This document shows positions 7,754 to 15,194 of a DNA stretch of 64,000 nucleotides, piece after piece. The DNA is taken from contig NZ_JAOZVR010000051.1 in assembly GCF_025869515.1 (NCBI RefSeq), forward strand, positions 1 to 64,000. Reading direction: 5' to 3'. The translations under genes and the position numbers were made by a program. The first letter of the stretch is position 1, and the number at the start of each line of letters is the position of its first letter. This stretch comes from Ferrovibrio sp. (GTDB lineage: Bacteria; Pseudomonadota; Alphaproteobacteria; Ferrovibrionales; Ferrovibrionaceae). Under the pieces are notes generated by a model. That model was not told the origin of the DNA, did no database searches, and saw nothing but the letters and a program-made list of their open reading frames with translations.

Positions 7754-8197
7754 TCAGGCACGCGTCCGGATCAGGGTGTCGGCGCCGGCGAGTCGGCGTC
7801 CGTCGGCGGCGCGCAACTCCAGCGGTTGGACCGGCGCGCCCTTGTCGCGGTCGACCAGTTCGATCCTGCAGGCTTCCCCGGGAAACTGATGGGCCTCGCC
7901 CCACTGGCGCAGGGCGACCAGAACCGGAAACAGGTCGCGGCCCTTGGCTGTCAGCACATACTCCTTGTAAGCGCCGCCATCCGCCGCCGGCACGGCGTCC
8001 AGGATGCCGCTCTCCACCAGGCCGCGCAGCCGCACGGTCAGGATGTTCCTGGCCATCCCGAGGCTTTTCTGGAATTCGCCGAAGCGGCGCAGGCCGAAAA
8101 AGGCGTCGCGCACGATCAGCAGCGACCACCAGTCGCCGACCGCATCCAGCGCCCGTGCCACCGGGCAGTCCGCATCGTCCAGGCTGGTGCGCCGCAT
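7754..8197 (-). CDS. HxlR-family winged-helix transcriptional regulator
   Basis: A 147-residue regulator of the HxlR family. Conserved features are the N-terminal cysteine in DDADCPVARALD, the helix GDWWSLLIVRDAFFG, and the recognition part RFGEFQKSLGMARNILTVRL followed by a wing and KGRDLFPVL. The ATG at 8197 was chosen because AGGAG sits 6-7 bases upstream; the reading frame stays open to 8260 but without a site of that quality. HxlR proteins often sense electrophiles or redox change through the N-terminal cysteine. The gene is divergent from an SDR gene at 8357, its most likely target, with repeated motifs in the shared promoter. Confidence 0.88.
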   Translation of the reverse strand: MRRTSLDDADCPVARALDAVGDWWSLLIVRDAFFGLRRFGEFQKSLGMARNILTVRLRGLVESGILDAVPAADGGAYKEYVLTAKGRDLFPVLVALRQWGEAHQFPGEACRIELVDRDKGAPVQPLELRAADGRRLAGADTLIRTRA

Positions 8198-8279
8198 GGT
8201 TCTCCTCGCGAGGTCTGGCCCACCAATGGATCGGGGCCGGCCAATTTGTGCCCCCGTCACGAGGCGGGTTCACTGATCG

Positions 8280-8333
8280 GTTGCATCATAAAACTACCAG
8301 GTCTACACAGCAAGTATAGTTGCATTATTAAAC
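8280..8333. promoter_or_regulatory. Imperfect direct repeat in the HxlR/SDR divergent promoter
   Basis: GTTGCATCATAAAAC at 8280-8294 and GTTGCATTATTAAAC at 8319-8333 match at 13 of 15 positions, with starts 39 bases apart. The copies lie between the divergent HxlR and SDR starts in the AT-richest part of the spacer. They are candidate operator half-sites for the HxlR protein; some of the match may reflect promoter elements. Confidence 0.5.
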
Positions 8334-8356
8334 CAATAACCGGACTGGAGAGACCC

Positions 8357-9130
8357 ATGAGGCTCAAGAACAAGACGGCGCTGATCACCGGCGGAAACAG
8401 CGGCATCGGCCTGGCCACCGCCAAAGCTTTCATTGCCGAGGGTGCCCGCGTCGCCATCACCGGCCGCAACCAGGCCACCCTGGATGCGGCTCTGGCCGCG
8501 CTGGGCGCCAATGCGATCGCCCTGCAGGCCGACGCCACCGATATCGCCGCCACCGAGCAGGCCGTGGCATCGGCCGTGAAGGCCTTCGGCGGGCTCGACA
8601 TCCTGTTCGCCAATGCGGGCATCCCGGGCAGCACGCCGCTGGGCGGCAGCAAGCTCGAGGTTTTCGAGCAGATCCTGCGCACCAACATCACCGGCGTCTT
8701 CTTCACCGTGCAGGCGGCAGCGCCGTATCTCAACGACGGCGCGTCGATCATCCTGAACGGCTCGGTGATGTCGCAGCTGGGATCGCCCGGGTCATCGGCC
8801 TATGCCGCCAGCAAGGCCGGCGTGCGCGGCATGAGCCGCGTGCTGGCCGCCGAACTGGCGCCGCGCGGCATCCGCGTGAATGTCGTCTCGCCCGGCGCCA
8901 CCCGCACGCCGATCTGGAATGGCGCGGCGCCGACGCCCGAGGCGATGACTCAGCTGGAAAAGCGCCTGGCCGGCATCATCCCGCTCGGGCGTCTGGGCGA
9001 GGCGGAGGAGATCGCGAAGACCGTGCTGTTCCTCGCTTCCGACGACGCCTCGAATGTCAGCGGCGCCGAACTCTTCGTCGATGGCGGCAGCAACGGTTCG
9101 CCGGTCGGCGGACCGGTGTTTCGCGGCTGA
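8357..9130 (+). CDS. SDR-family oxidoreductase
   Basis: A 257-residue classical short-chain dehydrogenase. TGGNSGIG is near residues 11-18, FANAG near residue 88, and the catalytic YAASK near residue 152; the C-terminus ends with the family's VSGAELFVDGGSNGSP. The ATG at 8357 follows CTGGAGAG. It is divergently transcribed from the HxlR regulator, an arrangement common for HxlR-controlled reductases that remove electrophilic or carbonyl compounds. Substrate unknown. A strong terminator follows at 9155. Confidence 0.88.
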   Translation: MRLKNKTALITGGNSGIGLATAKAFIAEGARVAITGRNQATLDAALAALGANAIALQADATDIAATEQAVASAVKAFGGLDILFANAGIPGSTPLGGSKLEVFEQILRTNITGVFFTVQAAAPYLNDGASIILNGSVMSQLGSPGSSAYAASKAGVRGMSRVLAAELAPRGIRVNVVSPGATRTPIWNGAAPTPEAMTQLEKRLAGIIPLGRLGEAEEIAKTVLFLASDDASNVSGAELFVDGGSNGSPVGGPVFRG

Positions 9131-9154
9131 GCGCCACAACGAGATCGTGCGGAG

Positions 9155-9182
9155 AAGAGGGGCCGGCCGGCCCCTCTTTTTT
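9155..9182 (+). terminator. Rho-independent terminator
   Basis: A 24-bp perfect inverted repeat (9155-9178), rich in GGGGCCGG/CCGGCCCC, runs into a six-T tract. It lies between the SDR stop (9130) and the stop of the convergent lysE-type gene (9191). Confidence 0.85.
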
Positions 9183-9190
9183 GCGGGCGG

Positions 9191-9817
9191 CTACTGCAGC
9201 CGGGTGGTCAGCAGTTTGACCCCGGCATAACCGAAGGCCAGCGCGAATGTCGCCTCGAACCAGCGGCGCAGCCGCATATAGCCGCGCGCCACCGGCGGGC
9301 TGGAAAACAGCAGCGCATAGCCGTGGAAAACCAGCGTGCTCTGCAGCGCGACGGCGGCGATGATCACCAGCAGCGTCGCCGGCGCGGCATGGGCCGGCAC
9401 GCCGACGGCATAGAGCGAGCCGAAGAACAGGATCGGCTTCGGATTGGTCAGGTGCAGGCCGAGCCCGGCGGCGTAGGCGCGTTTCCACGTCGGGTTCGCC
9501 AGGCCTCCCGGTTCGATGTCGCCCGGCGTCAGAGCCGACCTGGCGGATTTGACGGCGAGAAAGATCAGGTAGCCGGCGCCGCAATAGCGCAGCAGTTCGA
9601 ACAGCCAGGCATTCGCCAGCATGATGGCGCCGAGCCCGAAGGCGGCCGCCGTCGACCACATCAGCGATCCGGTGCTGATGCCGGTGGCGACGGCGAGGCC
9701 GTATTTGCGGCCGGCTTTCATCGAGGTGCCGGCGATGGTCACGGTGGCCGGGCCGGGACTGGACGTGGCCATCAGCGCGGCCAGCAGGATCAGGGGGAGA
9801 TTGATATCGTCGGGCAT
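9191..9817 (-). CDS. LysE/RhtB-family amino-acid exporter
   Basis: A 208-residue inner-membrane protein with about six hydrophobic segments. The N-terminal signature LMATSSPGPATVTIAGTS matches the SPGP motif of LysE/RhtB transporters, and GxxxGxSTGSLMWS-like residues follow. Such proteins export amino acids or related metabolites by proton exchange. The substrate cannot be read from the sequence. It stands alone, convergent with the SDR gene and 51 bases downstream of the DUF2182 gene on the same strand. Confidence 0.87.
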   Translation of the reverse strand: MPDDINLPLILLAALMATSSPGPATVTIAGTSMKAGRKYGLAVATGISTGSLMWSTAAAFGLGAIMLANAWLFELLRYCGAGYLIFLAVKSARSALTPGDIEPGGLANPTWKRAYAAGLGLHLTNPKPILFFGSLYAVGVPAHAAPATLLVIIAAVALQSTLVFHGYALLFSSPPVARGYMRLRRWFEATFALAFGYAGVKLLTTRLQ

Positions 9818-9868
9818 GCGCGAGTTTGGTTCGGCGCGTGGCGCGAAGGCAAGGGCGGAGATGTATCG

Positions 9869-10684
9869 CTACAATCCGCCCGGGCCGATGCGCAGGACGA
9901 TCAGGCCTAATCCGGCCGCGATGGCGGCGCCGCCGGTGGCGCGCGCGATGCGCGGGCCCGCCGGGGCGAGACGTTCGAGGGTGATGGCCGCCGTGACGAT
10001 GGCCATCGCGCGCAGGTCCATGACGCCGATGACGAGCAGGATCGCGGTCAGGCCGGCACAGCTGCGGAGGCAGTGCAGGCCGAGGCGCAGGCCCAGATGC
10101 AGGCCCTGATGCCAGGCCGTGCCGATGCCCGCCGGTGCCTGCCGGCAGCAGGCCAGGTGGCGCGCCTTCCATGCGGTGCACTGGACCGCGCCGGCGATCA
10201 GCACGACCATGCCGGCCGCGACCGGAACGGCGCGCGCCAGCGCCGGCCACTGCGTGGCGCTCTCCGCCAGCGCGGCGCCCAGCAGGAAAATCGCCAGGCC
10301 CGCCATGGCCCATACGAAGAAATATCCCGCGCCGGCCAGCGCGGTCGGCCGCGCCCCGCCGCCGGCCCGGTAACAGCGCCACAATGTCGGGGCCAGCGAT
10401 GGCAGCATCATCGCCGCCATCATCACGACCCACATGCCGAGGAAAGATGCGGCGGCGCCGGCCCAGCTCTGGCCGCACATCGGCATCCAGGCCATCGACA
10501 TGGTCCAGCCGCCGGCCATCGGGATCTCGCCCATTGTCGCCATCGACAGGCACCACATCGCCGTCACCGTCGCGCTGCCGGCGAACAGCAGTGCCATGAT
10601 GCCGAAGAAGGCGGCGTACCGGGAGTCCCGTGCGGCCATGCTGCCGCGCGGGACCCTGCCGGTTGCCTGGCTTAGCCGCAGCAT
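9869..10684 (-). CDS. DUF2182 family integral membrane protein
   Basis: A 271-residue polytopic membrane protein with about seven hydrophobic segments. The methionine- and tryptophan-rich stretch (MSMAWMPMCGQSW, then GMWVVMMAAMMLPSL) is characteristic of DUF2182, described as a predicted metal-binding membrane protein. The start chosen overlaps the end of the DUF899 gene by 13 bases; an in-frame ATG at 10639 would remove the overlap. Function is unknown. DUF2182 genes often sit beside DUF1326 or DUF899 genes, so co-expression with the upstream DUF899 gene is expected. Confidence 0.8.
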   Translation of the reverse strand: MLRLSQATGRVPRGSMAARDSRYAAFFGIMALLFAGSATVTAMWCLSMATMGEIPMAGGWTMSMAWMPMCGQSWAGAAASFLGMWVVMMAAMMLPSLAPTLWRCYRAGGGARPTALAGAGYFFVWAMAGLAIFLLGAALAESATQWPALARAVPVAAGMVVLIAGAVQCTAWKARHLACCRQAPAGIGTAWHQGLHLGLRLGLHCLRSCAGLTAILLVIGVMDLRAMAIVTAAITLERLAPAGPRIARATGGAAIAAGLGLIVLRIGPGGL

Positions 10685-11472
10685 GACGCGGCGGGGCGCG
10701 TCTTTGCCGCCGGCTGGTCATACTCGTCATGGCGACGCCACCAGATGCCGGCCTCGTTGCGGCCCTTTGGCGCGCGGTCGAGCCACTGATACGACCCCCA
10801 CAGGCTGTCCAGTCCGCGGGCATAGGTCGAGTAGGTGTGGTAGACCGCACCATCTTCCAGCACGAAACTGCTCATGCCCGGCCGGTCGCGCGAATAGGTG
10901 GCGACATCGGTGCCGCAGACCGCCGCGATCCTGACGACAGCGTCGGGAATCACGGTTGCCTTCATCGTCTGGCGGCCGCGGTCGTAGTTGTAGTCGATGT
11001 CGTTCTTGCGCTGCTGCTCCTCGGTGAAGGAGACGTTGAAGTCGAAATTGAAGTCGCTGACCAGCGCCGAGGCCCAGGGGAAAGTCCAGCCCATCCGCTG
11101 CCTGTAGGCCTGCAGCTTGGCCAGCGGCGCGCGCGACACCGCCGTCAGCGTGACGTCGTGGTTGGCCAGATGCGTGGCGAAACCGTTGAAGCCGTCGGCG
11201 ATCATCGAACAGGACGGGCAGCCGGCCGTGTAGTCGGGCCCGAACATGAAATGATAGACCAGCAGCTGCGAGCGGCCCTGGAACAGGTCGGCCAGCGTGG
11301 CGCTGCCGGCTTCGGTCTCGAACCGGTATGCCTTGTCGACGCGCACCCAGGGCAGGTCCTGGCGCTGCCGTGCCAGTGCGTCGCTGCGCCGCGTCAGCTC
11401 CTTTTCCGCTTTCAGCAGTTCGAGCCGCGCGGCCAGCCAGTCTTCGCGGGTGCCGGTGATATGTGTGGTCAT
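10672..11472 (-). CDS. DUF899 family thioredoxin-like protein
   Basis: A 266-residue protein of the DUF899 (AhpC/TSA-like) family. The segment LLVYHFMFGPDYTAGCPSCSM carries a thioredoxin-like CPSC pair near residues 90-93, and the C-terminal half has the family's DYNYDRG and SSFVLEDGAVYHTYSTYARG-type segments in two parts. The ATG at 11472 has AGGAG about 8 bases upstream. No signal peptide is visible, so it is probably cytoplasmic. The biochemical role is not established. It overlaps the DUF2182 gene and is divergent from a TPR-HTH regulator, with a repeated sequence between them. Confidence 0.83.
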   Translation of the reverse strand: MTTHITGTREDWLAARLELLKAEKELTRRSDALARQRQDLPWVRVDKAYRFETEAGSATLADLFQGRSQLLVYHFMFGPDYTAGCPSCSMIADGFNGFATHLANHDVTLTAVSRAPLAKLQAYRQRMGWTFPWASALVSDFNFDFNVSFTEEQQRKNDIDYNYDRGRQTMKATVIPDAVVRIAAVCGTDVATYSRDRPGMSSFVLEDGAVYHTYSTYARGLDSLWGSYQWLDRAPKGRNEAGIWWRRHDEYDQPAAKTRPAASCCG

Positions 11473-11570
11473 GGGTCTGTCTCCTCTGGGTTCGCCGGCA
11501 TGCGCAGCGTTTTTCGATGCGACAGGCCGGTCGGTGTGCGGAGAAGACTAGGAGCGCGCGGCGCAGGGCA

Positions 11571-11592
11571 GGGAGTGACAAGTGTGTCGCGA
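11571..11592. promoter_or_regulatory. Copy 1 of a ~21-bp repeat in the DUF899/TPR-regulator promoter
   Basis: GGGAGTGACAAGTGTGTCGC and the bases after it are nearly repeated at 11697-11717 (GGGAGTCACAGTGTGTCGG). The core GTGACA/TGTGTC resembles an inverted repeat. It lies about 100 bases upstream of the DUF899 start and is a candidate regulator-binding site. Confidence 0.45.
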
Positions 11593-11696
11593 TTCCGTTT
11601 CCGCGGCGCCGGCGCCAGGCCGCAGCGGGATCGTGCGCGTGTTCGCGATAGTCTGGTTGGCGGAGGACGGATAGACTGGCATCGGACGCGACAGCC

Positions 11697-11717
11697 GGGA
11701 GTCACAGTGTGTCGGGA
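11697..11717. promoter_or_regulatory. Copy 2 of the ~21-bp repeat, just before the regulator start
   Basis: This copy ends 5 bases before the ATG of the TPR-HTH gene, where a bound protein would block translation start or transcription elongation. Together with copy 1 it suggests autoregulation and control of the divergent DUF899 operon. Confidence 0.45.
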
Positions 11718-11722
11718 CTGCA

Positions 11723-12946
11723 ATGGATTCGCTGATCACGGCGGCGGCGCGGGCGCTGGCAGGCGGTGATCCGCTCGGCGCGCTGAAACGCGTTGCCCTG
11801 CGCGATGACGCGCCGGCCCTGGCGCTGCGCGGCATCGCCATGGCGCAGCTTGGCGATTTCGCCCGCGCGAAACTCCTGCTGCGCGGCGCGGCGCGTGCCT
11901 TCGGTGCGAAAGAACCCGTGGCCCGGGCCCGGTGCGTCGTCGCCGAGGCCGAGATCGCGCTGGCCGCGCGCGACCTCGGCTGGGCGGCGAAGACGCTGGA
12001 TGCGGCCCGCGCGACGCTGGAAGCGCATGGCGACCAGGCCAACGCCGCCCATGCGCGCTATCTCGAGATCCGGCGCCTGCTGCTGATCGGGCGCCTCGAC
12101 GAAGCCGAGCATCTGATCGGCCGGCTCGATCCGGTGCTGCTGCCGCCCGCCCTGCGCGCCGCGCATGAGATGGTGGTGGCGGGGATCGCGCTGCGCCGCC
12201 TGCAGACCAGGGCAGCGCGCGCCGCCCTCGGCCGTGCGGCGCGGGCCGCGCAGCAGGCCGGCATTCCCGCGCTGGCAACCGAAGTCGAAACCGCCTTCCG
12301 CGTGCTGGATATGCCGGCGGCACGCCTGATCGCGCGTGGCGGCGCCGAGCGTCCGCTCCTGCTCGAAGAGGTCGAGGCGCTGCAGACATCCAAAGCGCTG
12401 GTGGTGGATGCCTGCCGCTATGTCCTGCGCGATGCCGGCAGGACGGTCTCGCTGGCGACGCGGCCGGTCCTGTTCGCGCTGGTCCGCGCGCTGGCCGAAG
12501 CCTGGCCGGCCGATGTGCCGCGCGCCGTGCTGCTCGCGAAAGCCTTCGGCGCGAAACATGCCGATGACTCGCATCGCGCGCGGTTGCGGGTCGAGATCGG
12601 ACGGCTGCGCATGGAGCTGCGGTCCGTGGCCGGGGTGAACGCCACCAAAGCCGGCTTCGCGCTGGCGCCGTGCCGGGCGCGCGAGGTCATCGTGCTGGCG
12701 CCGCCGGTCGAGGAGCCGCATGCGGCGGTGCTGGCGTTTCTTGCCGATGGCGAATCATGGTCGAGTTCGGCGCTGGCGCTGGCGCTGGATACCAGTCCGC
12801 GCACCGTGCAGCGGGCGCTCGACGCGCTGGCCGCCGCCGGCAAGGTGCAGTCCTTCGGCCGCGGCCGGGCACGCCGCTGGATGACGCCGCCGATCCCGGG
12901 ATTCACGACGGCTTTGTTACTCCCGACGCCTCTGCCCAATCATTAG
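11723..12946 (+). CDS. TPR-like/winged-helix transcriptional regulator (unnamed family)
   Basis: A 407-residue protein with no family name I can give. Residues about 1-210 are alanine-rich paired helices of TPR type (ALRGIAMAQLGDFARAKLLL, then GRLDEAEHLIGRLD). Residues about 225-330 look like a winged-helix DNA- or signal-binding unit, with DSHRARLRVEIGRLRMEL resembling the OmpR-type wing region. The C-terminus has a second HTH (SSSALALALDTSPRTVQRAL) and a basic tail. No receiver domain is present. It is divergent from DUF899-DUF2182 and 38 bases upstream of a beta-propeller gene, so it probably controls both. Confidence 0.65.
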   Translation: MDSLITAAARALAGGDPLGALKRVALRDDAPALALRGIAMAQLGDFARAKLLLRGAARAFGAKEPVARARCVVAEAEIALAARDLGWAAKTLDAARATLEAHGDQANAAHARYLEIRRLLLIGRLDEAEHLIGRLDPVLLPPALRAAHEMVVAGIALRRLQTRAARAALGRAARAAQQAGIPALATEVETAFRVLDMPAARLIARGGAERPLLLEEVEALQTSKALVVDACRYVLRDAGRTVSLATRPVLFALVRALAEAWPADVPRAVLLAKAFGAKHADDSHRARLRVEIGRLRMELRSVAGVNATKAGFALAPCRAREVIVLAPPVEEPHAAVLAFLADGESWSSSALALALDTSPRTVQRALDALAAAGKVQSFGRGRARRWMTPPIPGFTTALLLPTPLPNH

Positions 12947-12984
12947 GATGACGGCATGACACGATCAGCGAGGAGGACAGACCC

Positions 12985-13623
12985 ATGAAACGATCGACCG
13001 CCGACATCATCCGCGAATACGGTCCCTATCCCGGCGTCGAGGCCGTGCATGGCGTCAGCTATGACGGCCGCAATGTCTGGTTCGCGGCCGGAGACACGCT
13101 CAACGCCATCGATCCGGACAGCGGGCAGACGCAGCGCACGCTCAATGTTGCCGGGCATGCGGGCACCGCCTTCGACGGAAGGCACCTGTTCCAGATCGCC
13201 GAGAACCGCATTCAGAAGATCGACCCGCAGACCGGCGAGGTGCTCGCCACCATCCCGGCGCCTGGCGGCGGCAACGATTCAGGCATGGCCTGGGCCGAAG
13301 GCACGCTCTGGGTCGGTGAGTATCAGGCGCGCAGGATCCACCAGATCGACCCCGAGACCGGCGCCATCCTGCGCACCATCGAGTCAAACCGTTTCGTCAC
13401 CGGCGTCACCTGGGTCGACGGCGAACTCTGGCACGGCACCTGGGAGGCCGACGAAAGCGAACTGCGCCGGATCGATCCGCAAACCGCAGAGGTGCTGGAA
13501 AGCATCGCGATGCCGGCCGGCACCGGCGTGTCGGGACTGGAATCCGACGGTGCCGACCGCTTTTTCTGCGGCGGCGGCAACAGCGGCAAGGTGCGGGCGG
13601 TGCGCCGGCCGAAGCGGGCATAA
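12985..13623 (+). CDS. YncE-like beta-propeller protein
   Basis: A 212-residue protein built from repeats of the type IDPQTGEVLxTI (near residues 38, 75, 118 and 160), each with a preceding W- or F-containing strand (GRNVWFAAGD, EGTLWVGEYQ, DGELWHGTWE). This is a small YncE/PQQ-type beta-propeller of four to five blades, shorter than usual. No signal peptide is visible. GAGGAGG lies 8 bases before the ATG. A relationship to glutaminyl-peptide cyclotransferase-like propellers is possible, but catalytic residues cannot be assigned. It probably forms an operon with the TPR-HTH gene upstream. Confidence 0.72.
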   Translation: MKRSTADIIREYGPYPGVEAVHGVSYDGRNVWFAAGDTLNAIDPDSGQTQRTLNVAGHAGTAFDGRHLFQIAENRIQKIDPQTGEVLATIPAPGGGNDSGMAWAEGTLWVGEYQARRIHQIDPETGAILRTIESNRFVTGVTWVDGELWHGTWEADESELRRIDPQTAEVLESIAMPAGTGVSGLESDGADRFFCGGGNSGKVRAVRRPKRA

Positions 13624-13647
13624 CGGCGACGGCGCGCCGGCATCCTG

Positions 13648-14070
13648 CTAGCGCGACGTCTTTTTTCTGTGCGCGCGGCTGAGTTTGCCGGCCGCGCGCA
13701 GCCGGCGCCGGAAACTCGGGCATTCCAGATGGCTCGGCGCCTTGCACACCGCGGCGTGGCGCAGCCCGTCGCGCATCGCCGTCAGCCGCCGGATGGTCTC
13801 ATCCAGCTCGTCCGCCTTGGCGACCAGTTGCTCGCGCCGGATGCGCAGGCGGCCGTTGGGCGAAAACATGCCGGCGATCTCCTCCAGGCTGAATCCCGCC
13901 AGCCGCCCCAGCGCGATCAGCGCCAGGTGGTCCAGCACGACCGGTTCGAACAGGCGCCGCAGGCCGCGCCGCCCCACCGAGGCGATCAGGCCTTTCTCCT
14001 CATAGAAGCGCAGCGCCGAGGCCGGCACGCCGGCCCGGGCCGAGACTTCCGCGATATCCAGCAACTGCAT
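13648..14070 (-). CDS. MerR-family regulator, SoxR-like
   Basis: A 140-residue MerR protein. The N-terminal HTH is LDIAEVSARAGVPASALRFYEEKGL, given here in shortened form as AEVSARAGVPASALRFYEEK, followed by the wing (GRRGLRRLFEP) and a dimerization helix. The C-terminus has VCKAPSHLECPSF, whose two cysteines align with two of the four [2Fe-2S] ligands of SoxR; the other two are alanines, so a normal cluster is unlikely. The ATG at 14070 has AAGGA upstream and leaves the operator outside the gene; an earlier in-frame start at 14097 would place the operator inside the coding sequence. Its probable target is the divergent DUF2938 gene. Confidence 0.85.
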   Translation of the reverse strand: MQLLDIAEVSARAGVPASALRFYEEKGLIASVGRRGLRRLFEPVVLDHLALIALGRLAGFSLEEIAGMFSPNGRLRIRREQLVAKADELDETIRRLTAMRDGLRHAAVCKAPSHLECPSFRRRLRAAGKLSRAHRKKTSR

Positions 14071-14087
14071 GCCAAAGAGATTCCTTC

Positions 14088-14118
14088 TTGACCTCAAGTG
14101 AACTTGAAGTCGTAGGCT
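14088..14118 (+). promoter_or_regulatory. MerR-type promoter with SoxR-like box
   Basis: TTGACC at 14088-14093 and TAGGCT at 14113-14118 are separated by 19 bases, the long spacer typical of MerR-activated promoters. The spacer region holds CCTCAAGTGAACTTGAAG (14092-14109), which differs from the textbook SoxR box CCTCAAGTTAACTTGAGG at two positions. It sits between the SoxR-like gene and the DUF2938 gene at 14155. Confidence 0.75.
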
Positions 14119-14154
14119 ACCCCAACATCACAACTGCACAAGAGGAATTTCAAG

Positions 14155-14640
14155 ATGCTGGATACGATTTTACAGGTCGCGGCGGTGGGCGCGGGCGCCA
14201 CGCTGGCGATGGATGCCTGGGGCCTGCTGCTGCGGCGGGTCTATGGCGTGGCCGGACTGGATTATCGCTTCGTCGGGCGCTGGCTCGGCCACCTGCCGCG
14301 CGGCCGTTTCCGCCACGATGGCATCGGCAAGTCGGCGCCGGTGGCGGGCGAGGTGCTGCTCGGCTGGGCCGCGCATTACGCCATCGGCATCGCCTTCGCC
14401 GCCGGCCTCGTTGCCATCCGTGGCGCCGACTGGCTGGCAACGCCGACGCCGGCGCCGGCTTTGCTGGCCGGGCTGGTCACCGTTGCCGCGCCGTATTTCG
14501 TGATGCAGCCGGCCTTCGGCATGGGCATCGCGTCATCGCGCACCCCCGATCCGACGGCGGCGCGGCTGCGCAGCCTGATCACCCATCTGGTGTTCGGCAC
14601 CGGGCTCTATCTCGCCGCACGGCTGATGGCGGCGCTGTGA
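14155..14640 (+). CDS. DUF2938 family membrane protein
   Basis: A 161-residue protein with about four hydrophobic segments and the DUF2938-like features ATLAMDAWGLLLRRV, FVGRWLGHLPRGRF and HYAIGIAFA. Function is unknown. It starts 36 bases after the SoxR-like promoter and is followed by a DUF2798 gene 31 bases on, so the pair forms a small redox-regulated membrane operon by inference. In other proteobacteria DUF2938 genes are often found next to MerR or AraC regulators. Confidence 0.78.
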   Translation: MLDTILQVAAVGAGATLAMDAWGLLLRRVYGVAGLDYRFVGRWLGHLPRGRFRHDGIGKSAPVAGEVLLGWAAHYAIGIAFAAGLVAIRGADWLATPTPAPALLAGLVTVAAPYFVMQPAFGMGIASSRTPDPTAARLRSLITHLVFGTGLYLAARLMAAL

Positions 14641-14671
14641 CTCGCTCTCCCCAACCTGAAAGGAAAGAACA

Positions 14672-14896
14672 ATGATCTCCCCGCGTTTCGCTCCCGTCGT
14701 GTTCGGCTTTGTGCTCTCCGCCCTGATGTCCTTCATCGTCTCGGGCATCGCCACCGTCCGCACGGCCGGCCCGGTCGATGGCTTTCTCACTCTCTGGATC
14801 GGCGCCTGGCTGCCGTCCTGGCTGGTGGCTTTCCCGGTCGTGCTGGTGGTCGCGCCGGTGGCGCGCAAGATCGTGCAGGGGATGGTGCGGGCATAA
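14672..14896 (+). CDS. DUF2798 family small membrane protein
   Basis: A 74-residue protein with two transmembrane segments (residues about 7-27 and 40-63), matching the short DUF2798 family (FGFVLSALMSFIVSGIAT and SWLVAFPVVLVVAPVAR). AAAGGAAAG lies just upstream of the ATG. It follows the DUF2938 gene and should be expressed with it. No function is known. Confidence 0.8.
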   Translation: MISPRFAPVVFGFVLSALMSFIVSGIATVRTAGPVDGFLTLWIGAWLPSWLVAFPVVLVVAPVARKIVQGMVRA

Positions 14897-14976
14897 GCAT
14901 GGTCAGGCTGCGGTCGGACAATGGTCTCCGGCCGCAGCTTGCGCTGCGCTTGCATGTCTGGCGATGTCTTGGAGAA

Positions 14977-15051
14977 TGGCTCCCAGGGAGGGATTCGAAC
15001 CCCCGACCGGGCGGTTAACAGCCGCCTGCTCTACCACTGAGCTACCTGGGA
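14977..15051 (-). tRNA. tRNA-Asn (GTT)
   Basis: On the minus strand the acceptor stem TCCCAGG pairs with CCTGGGA, followed by discriminator G and an encoded CCA. The D arm contains AGCTCAGTGGTAGAGC, the anticodon stem-loop is GGCGGCTGTTAACCGCC with anticodon GTT, and the T arm has GGTTCGAATCC. The length is 75 nt including CCA. Confidence 0.96.
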
Positions 15052-15065
15052 CCAGTGCGGCGCGC

Positions 15066-15094
15066 AACCTAGCCACCCAGGCCCCCGACCGCAA
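15066..15094 (-). promoter_or_regulatory. Probable sigma-70 promoter of tRNA-Asn
   Basis: On the minus strand TTGCGG (15094-15089) and TAGGTT (15071-15066) are 17 bases apart and end 14 bases before the tRNA 5' end. The layout matches that seen for tRNA-Asp in this window. Confidence 0.55.
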
Positions 15095-15194
15095 GGCCTG
15101 TCCGCAAAAATTCCGCAACCGGTTTTGCGGCCCGTCAAACCGGCTTTTCCCTTTGCGCGCCAGATGCTAAGCGGAAGGTGAGGGAGCCGCGAAA

